A DNA stretch of 64,000 nt from Anopheles merus (lineage: Eukaryota; Arthropoda; Insecta; Diptera; Culicidae), in contig NC_054083.1 in assembly GCF_017562075.2 (NCBI RefSeq), positions 27,596,058 through 27,660,057 of the forward strand. The letters are read 5' to 3'. Under the pieces are notes generated by a model. That model was given only the letters and a program-made list of their open reading frames with translations. It ran no database searches and was not told where the DNA came from. The position numbers were made by a program, and so were the translations under genes. Below are positions 58,961 to 64,000 of this stretch, piece after piece (position 1 is the stretch's first letter; each line of letters starts with the position of its first letter).

Positions 58961-59876
58961 GCGCAAGGGAGAATCGGTGCGTAAAATCTAACCCAAGCTG
59001 AAACGAAAACATTTAAAACTGCGCGCTTCGTAACGTACATTTTCGAAACGGTAATTTCATGCGATGCGATTCCACCACATGTGAGATTGGTTAGTTGCTG
59101 ACCATAAGCCTTTATGTAACCCTGTGTCCCAGTGCAAAAAAAACAACCCTGTATTACAAATCAACAACAAAAATCGAGAGAATCAAAATCAAACCCATCC
59201 TGACTGTAGCGCCATTCACATTATTAACGTAGCTTGTTATTGAGGATTGTTTCAGTTACATTTTTACACATACACGATTGTTTGCTGTTTGTGTGGATGT
59301 TGGGCTTACTTTCTACACGTCTTCTACACATAGTGTTATTTGTCTAGTCCTTAAAGGTATGTTCATTAGTATAAGCTAAAATACATCCATTTGTTTCAAT
59401 TCGGATAAGGCAAAACTTCGCGACCGATAGCACGATAGACATTATTGAGTCAATAATACAATTTCTGTGAGTGTGTTTTTTTTTTCATCAACGAACGTAT
59501 GTTTTGTCGGAATTTTAATCTCAACGCTAAGCAGTATGATTCACCATTGATTCACCAACAACTTATACATATATACTGTGTCATGTATAACACACAACAA
59601 TCTTCGAACGAACCGTTGATAATAAGCGATTAATATACAAAATTGAATACAGTTCATCCGAGCAAATGAATTTAATTTATGTGTTGTGTATTGGACTTAC
59701 CAAAGCATCATGATACAGCCACCGAGCCTATCATGTACCGTGTGTCCAATTTCGTCCGTGTATGAGCATACTTTCGGGTACGCCAATCGCCTGTTTCCAT
59801 GACGATGGCAGATTTGAACACCTTTCATAATTCGATTACGCGACACTCATAAAATGGCGCGTCCGCTGCCACGCTT
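58961..59876. other. Overlapping 3'UTR region between ringer and TMEM209
   Basis: About 0.9 kb between two convergent stop codons. AT-rich, with no convincing canonical poly(A) signal before the TMEM209 stop; the nearest plus-strand AATAAA is at 60050. No other gene. Confidence 0.5.
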
Positions 59877-61801
59877 CTAGTCTTCGATGCAGCACAGTAT
59901 GTTGATGCCACTTCTGCCGAGATTAATGCCCTCCAGTGAGCATTCGTGGTGGGTTTTCATATACATTAAAAATTGAATGATGACGTAGAACAGATTATTT
60001 CGATCCTTTAGAGAAAATAGAGCGAAACAGAGAGAAAGAGAAAGAGTGCAAATAAAATTACCATTATTTCTAACTCCCGCCTTCTACTGACAACTTACAT
60101 AGGCACAGCTGTGAATTTTGTCATCCGAAACGAAGTTAAATTTGGGCTTTAGGGGGTTTGAGTAAAGAATTGCGCACTTGGCCTTATTTTTGGTGTTCAC
60201 TTCCGCAAGTGTTTCCTTGGTCGTCTTCTTATCGCCTACTACGACGTAGCGGTTGAAGAAGGGACGCCCACCCGGTTGTGGCAGCGGACGCAGCTGACTA
60301 TCCAGATACGTGCAGAAGAGGTGGAAAATAATCTACAAAAACCAGAACGATTAACATCCGGAAATAGGCATCCCAGCGTGTGTGTTTCTACTTACGGCCG
60401 AATCGGTAGGCAGATGTTCATCCCAGCTAATACCCTTGTAAGCCGAACCGGAATTCCACCGATAGTCGGCCAAACAGCTACCCTTGGCAAGATCCTTGAT
60501 GCGCTGCACCAGATACTCCTGATTGGTGGACATTTCCAGAAACGGTATCAGCAACGGTAGCCGCGGGATGTACAACGACACCAGCTGCTGATTTTCGGCC
60601 GTTTTCTTCAACCGCTCCAGCCCGATATTGCCGATCTGAATGTCAGCAAAGCCACGGCTCTTGAATGCCTGATCGGCAATATTGATCTCCTCCTCGATAC
60701 GCTGCAATATCGTCAACGAGATCCACATGCGCAAATTGCCCACGTACGTGGACAGCTGCGTGGTGGACACTTTTTTCAAGCCCTCGGGACTGCCATCGAT
60801 AAACGCATTGTACGGGCCCGTCTCGAGCTCCTTCGTCAGCTGTTTGCTTGGCGTCACCGAGGACGACAGTTGGTAGAGGGAGGTTTTGAGCAGGTGCGAC
60901 ATGTCGTTGAACCGGTACCGACCAAAGGACGAGTTCATCGAATCATCGGTATTGTTCGCTTGCTCCTTCTGCGATCGGTTGCTCTTATCCATCGATGCTT
61001 CACTGTAGGAAAGATTGAACTTACTAAAATGGGCCTTAGTACAGCACACAAACACATCGTAAGAATTGCTACTCACTGTGCATAGGTTTCCATAAATTTG
61101 TCATCCAGTATCGTATCGCCCGGCGGACCTAGCTTCCGCAGCGCAGGAGAAAACTTGATCGAACCGCCACTGACGTTCGGTGACGCCTCGTAGGACAGGT
61201 TGCGGTCGTACAGCATCGGTGGCCGGGCCGGTTCCATCGGTGGGCTGCCCCTGCTGAACACCCAGCGGGGCGAGGCAATCGAAAAGCTCGATTCGTGAAA
61301 GGACCGCAACAGTGAGGTAGACACGTTCATTGGCGTGTTGTCCGCGCTGGCCGATTGCTTGGCCTGCAGCGGAGTGGTGATGAACGAGCTGTCGTTTGCA
61401 TCGAACCTGAGTATTCGCCGTTGCTGTTCCGTGCCCCGGATGGGCTCTGCACTGAACAGGTAGTAAAAGTAGCAGGTGTAGTAGTACACCATGCTGCAGG
61501 ACAGCATGGCTGCGGCGACGTACTCGACGTAGTACAGGTTCGAAAACGAGTACGAGCACTTGTTGGAGATGTCGAACAGCACCACGGACAGTAGCAGTAT
61601 GTGCACCGTGCCCCATCGCAAGCATTCCTTCGAACGCTTCCTATTTAGGTTCAGCTCAAGCGTCCGATTCACGATCGGGCTGCACTGCACCGGGGAACCG
61701 GGACTGTGTGTGAAGAAGGGGGAGAGATTAATGCATGTTATATTTACCGGATGATACCAGAATCATCAAGACTGTTCCATTTCAACTCACTTGCTAGACA
61801 T
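59877..61801 (-). CDS. TMEM209 homologue (nuclear-envelope membrane protein)
   Basis: Five coding exons: 61801-61791, 61703-61077, 61002-60396, 60332-60099 and 60005-59877, for 535 residues with consistent phases. The first coding exon is only 11 nt (MSS + part of the next codon). An N-terminal pair of hydrophobic segments (VHILLLSVVLFDI, YVEYVAAAMLSCSMVYYYTCYFYYLF) matches the two TMs of TMEM209. The C-terminal half aligns by eye with human TMEM209: NLRMWISLTILQRIEEEI, EYLVQRIKDLAKGSCLADYRWN, HLPTDSAIIFHLFCTYLDSQL and the final NNLFYVIIQFLMYMKT ... GRSGINILCCIED. Human TMEM209 is a nuclear-envelope protein linked to nucleoporin Nup205. The molecular role is otherwise poorly known. Confidence 0.9.
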
Positions 61802-62546
61802 TTCGCTAAAATGCGTATGCGTACCGCGCAAAAGATCGAGATCGGAGACGGAACACGGAGAAAAGGCATACAGCCGGCGTAGCAGCAGCTTTGCTAAACG
61901 TCAAACCATTCCTTTGCCGGGTAAACTTCAGCCCGTTGCGTTATTTTCGCGAAGCGTTACGTAGAGCTTCTGTTTGTGACATATAGATGGCGCGACAATG
62001 AATTCCCAGCCAACAATTTGAGTGTGGCAGTTATTTTCGGTCGATTACGGAGCGGCAAACGAAATAAGGGTAGAAATGTAAACTTCAATTAGGTGCAAAT
62101 GCAACCATGATATTTCAAAATAGATTATTTTCTCGATTCTGAGTTGAAACAGCACCGCAATGTACTCCGTATACGTGAAAAAAACGCTTCCGATAACGCT
62201 TCTCCAAAGTAACTCAGTGGATTCTACTGTGTATTAACTCGGAAAAGGAACAACAAATATTAAAACACAGCAAACAAATAAATACTTAAAATATGTAATT
62301 TACTTATTCAGCTCAATTAAAACAACGAACACAATTTATAACCGAATAAAATGTTTTATTTTGCATTTACGCACAGTAGAGTCCACCGCTGTCGTCCGTC
62401 CGAATGTCAAATGAGGCGAAGCAAAAGAATAGCAACAAGAAGAACAGAACACACGGTCGAAATCTCCTCGCGATAGTTTTCCCCTCCTGAACATCGGATT
62501 TTGCCGCAGGTTGAACTATTGAAAATTAAAATAAATTTGTTTCGCC
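61802..62546. other. Divergent promoter region between TMEM209 and prefoldin 4
   Basis: 745 bp head-to-head interval containing the two 5'UTRs. No TATA box is evident. No gene seen. Confidence 0.55.
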
Positions 62547-63031
62547 ATGAGTGCAAAAGTAGAAACAAAGTCGAAAGGCACCTTTCAGCCGGTAAGGAAC
62601 TACCCGCACCCCATGCACCGACGGCCACTGTACTCATCGCTCGTTTGTGCCCATTTTAGGACTCAGATGTTCACATCACCTACGAAGACCAGATGAAGAT
62701 AAATAAGTTCGCTAACTACAATGCGAAGGTGGAGGATCTGAAGGAGGAGTTGCGCATCAAACAGAACGAGCTGAAAAATCTCGAAGAAGCGGGCGATGAA
62801 ATAGAGCTGCTGGACGACGACGTACAGATCCCGTTCCTGATGGGGGACGTGTTTCTCTCGCACGATCAGGCCAAAACGCTCGAGCTGCTGGCGGAAGCAA
62901 AGGAGCGCAAAAAGAAGGAAATCAACGGCATCCAGCAGACCAGCCGCGATCTGCAGCAGAAGATGAGCGACCTGAAGGGCTACCTTTACGGTCGGTTCGG
63001 CAGCAATATTCATTTGGAAAATGATGAATAA
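62547..63031 (+). CDS. Pfdn4: Prefoldin subunit 4
   Basis: Beta-type subunit of the hexameric prefoldin co-chaperone that hands nascent actin and tubulin to TRiC/CCT. Exons 62547-62591 and 62660-63031 (68-nt intron, phase 0) give 138 residues. The N- and C-terminal helices (QMKINKFANYNAKVEDLKEELRIKQNELKNLEEA and EAKERKKKEINGIQQTSRDLQQKMSDLKGYLYGRFG) form the coiled coil. Between them are DDDVQIPFLMGDVFLSHD, the prefoldin 4 signature hairpin. The last codons GAA TAA A include the poly(A) signal AATAAA (63027-63032), so the 3'UTR may be only a few tens of bases. Confidence 0.96.
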
Positions 63032-63088
63032 ACAACAGGCACGGGGAGATGCGGTATGGTAACATTGTACCAGTTGTGCGTTGTGCGT

Positions 63089-64000
63089 TTATTTCGGTGC
63101 TGATACAATGTTTCGAAACAAAAACACTATCTCGTCGGCACTACGAGCCAATCCGAGCTGTTCCAGGACCCCTTCGGACACGGGCGATCGGTGATGTTCC
63201 CAGCGCATTAGTTCCTGCATCTTGAGGGCGTGCTTTTTCGTACCTAGCTTGCCATGCTTGCTTCCACCACCAGCAGTGGGTCGTAGCTGGAAGCGACTTA
63301 TCGGTTCGTTTGTTTCGTTGGTAAGATCATCCAGCGGGTCGCACAATTCCGGCAGCTCTGCCACTCTATCCGGTGCATTACCGATACCCGCACACGGACA
63401 CTCGAGCAAATTGTGCGTCAAACAGTCGGCCTCAGTATTAGGATCAATGATGGAGAACAGATCCTTCAGCTCTTCTTCGGATAGTTTGAGATTGCTCAAA
63501 TTTTGCCGCTGGTCTACCACCGTACCGCTGAGGGAGGTTTTCGAAATTTGACGCTGAAATATCCGCTCCTCGATGGAGTAAGCGGTCAGGAGTCGGTAAA
63601 TAAACACCGGCTTCCGTTGGCCATCACGCCACACGCGTGACATGGCTTGCAGGTCGTTTGCCGGATTCCAATCATTATCGTACAGCACCAGCCGAGAGGC
63701 ACCGATCAGATTCAGCCCTGCACCGCCTGCTTTGGCGCTAAGCAGCAGTATGAAACTATCGTTGGCAGGGTTGTTAAAAGCGGCCACGATCCGGGACCGA
63801 TCGGGACCCGCCGTCGATCCGTCCAACCGACAGTACTTGTAGTTGTAATGGTCACACAACCCACCGATCATATCGAGCGTTTTGCTATAGTACGACACGA
63901 TCACGATCTTTTCCTGCATTGCCAGCATTGCTTCCAGCAGTGCCTCCACAATGCCCAGCTTGGCCGAATCGGTCGGACCCATGCGCTGCCAGGGAGGCAA
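63089..64000 (-). CDS. RAD54B: RAD54B-type SNF2 ATPase, C-terminal part, cut by window end
   Basis: DNA-dependent translocase used in homologous recombination with Rad51. 303 residues are visible before the window edge. They begin inside the second RecA-like (helicase C) domain: KIVIVSYYSKTLDMI, LDGSTAGPDRSRIV, LLSAKAGGAGLNLIGASRLVLYDNDWNPANDLQAMSRVWRDGQ, FIYRLLTAYSIEERIFQRQ. The following ISKTSLSGTVVD and CLTHNLLECPCAG match RAD54B better than RAD54/okra (from memory RAD54 has ...QRQSHKKALSSCVVD). The stop codon overlaps the minus-strand AATAAA at 63093-63088. The N-terminal ATP-binding lobe is outside the window. Confidence 0.8.
   Translation of the reverse strand: MPPWQRMGPTDSAKLGIVEALLEAMLAMQEKIVIVSYYSKTLDMIGGLCDHYNYKYCRLDGSTAGPDRSRIVAAFNNPANDSFILLLSAKAGGAGLNLIGASRLVLYDNDWNPANDLQAMSRVWRDGQRKPVFIYRLLTAYSIEERIFQRQISKTSLSGTVVDQRQNLSNLKLSEEELKDLFSIIDPNTEADCLTHNLLECPCAGIGNAPDRVAELPELCDPLDDLTNETNEPISRFQLRPTAGGGSKHGKLGTKKHALKMQELMRWEHHRSPVSEGVLEQLGLARSADEIVFLFRNIVSAPK

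Noticed and set aside
1..64000. CRISPR arrays, bacterial operons, ribosome binding sites or tRNA/rRNA genes
   Set aside because: The window is animal nuclear DNA. No regularly spaced repeats were seen. The only tRNA-like box (about 11880) belongs to a SINE.

Overview
The window looks like mosquito nuclear DNA, most likely Anopheles. The genes are animal orthologues with short GT-AG introns. There is an inverted pair of Hsp83 genes, a SINE200-like tRNA-derived SINE, and long AT-richer noncoding stretches full of dinucleotide repeats. The organism call is inference from gene content and repeats; no database search was possible.

Layout, left to right. (1) 1-5242: two Hsp83 (Hsp90) genes, head to head. 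The left one runs off the window edge. The shared 2.8 kb holds two heat-shock-element clusters, a TATA box and two 5'UTR introns. (2) 6090-8516: a compact tail-to-tail pair, a three-exon PIF/Harbinger transposase-derived gene without its DDE triad and a Myb/SANT-like gene. These are the two proteins a Harbinger element normally encodes. (3) 9581-21465: a cholinesterase-like adhesion-type protein (nucleophile Ser replaced by Gly) split by a 10 kb intron carrying a SINE and a TA-flanked MITE. (4) 25871-27666: a small Ly6/three-finger GPI-type protein. (5) 33167-42106: a large clip-domain serine protease homologue (Ser to Gly, scarface-like) with a TATA+Inr promoter and an upstream 5'UTR exon. 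(6) 43299-52654: a housekeeping block of mRpS34, OSGEP/Kae1, YIPF1, a C3orf38 homologue and the mitochondrial m-AAA protease AFG3L2. (7) 53.8-60 kb: ringer/TPPP with a 4 kb 5'UTR intron, and TMEM209 tail to tail. (8) 62547-64000: prefoldin 4, and the C-terminal part of a RAD54B-type SNF2 ATPase cut by the window end.

The genes do not form one pathway. Three features stand out. The Hsp83 coding identity stops exactly at the start codon. The Harbinger-derived pair looks like a jointly domesticated transposase/DNA-binding module. Three secreted or surface proteins in a row include two enzyme-fold proteins that have lost their nucleophile serine (cholinesterase-like, protease homologue), next to the Ly6 protein. 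I reconstructed the exon structures by hand from splice consensus and reading-frame phase. All multi-exon models given here have total lengths divisible by three.
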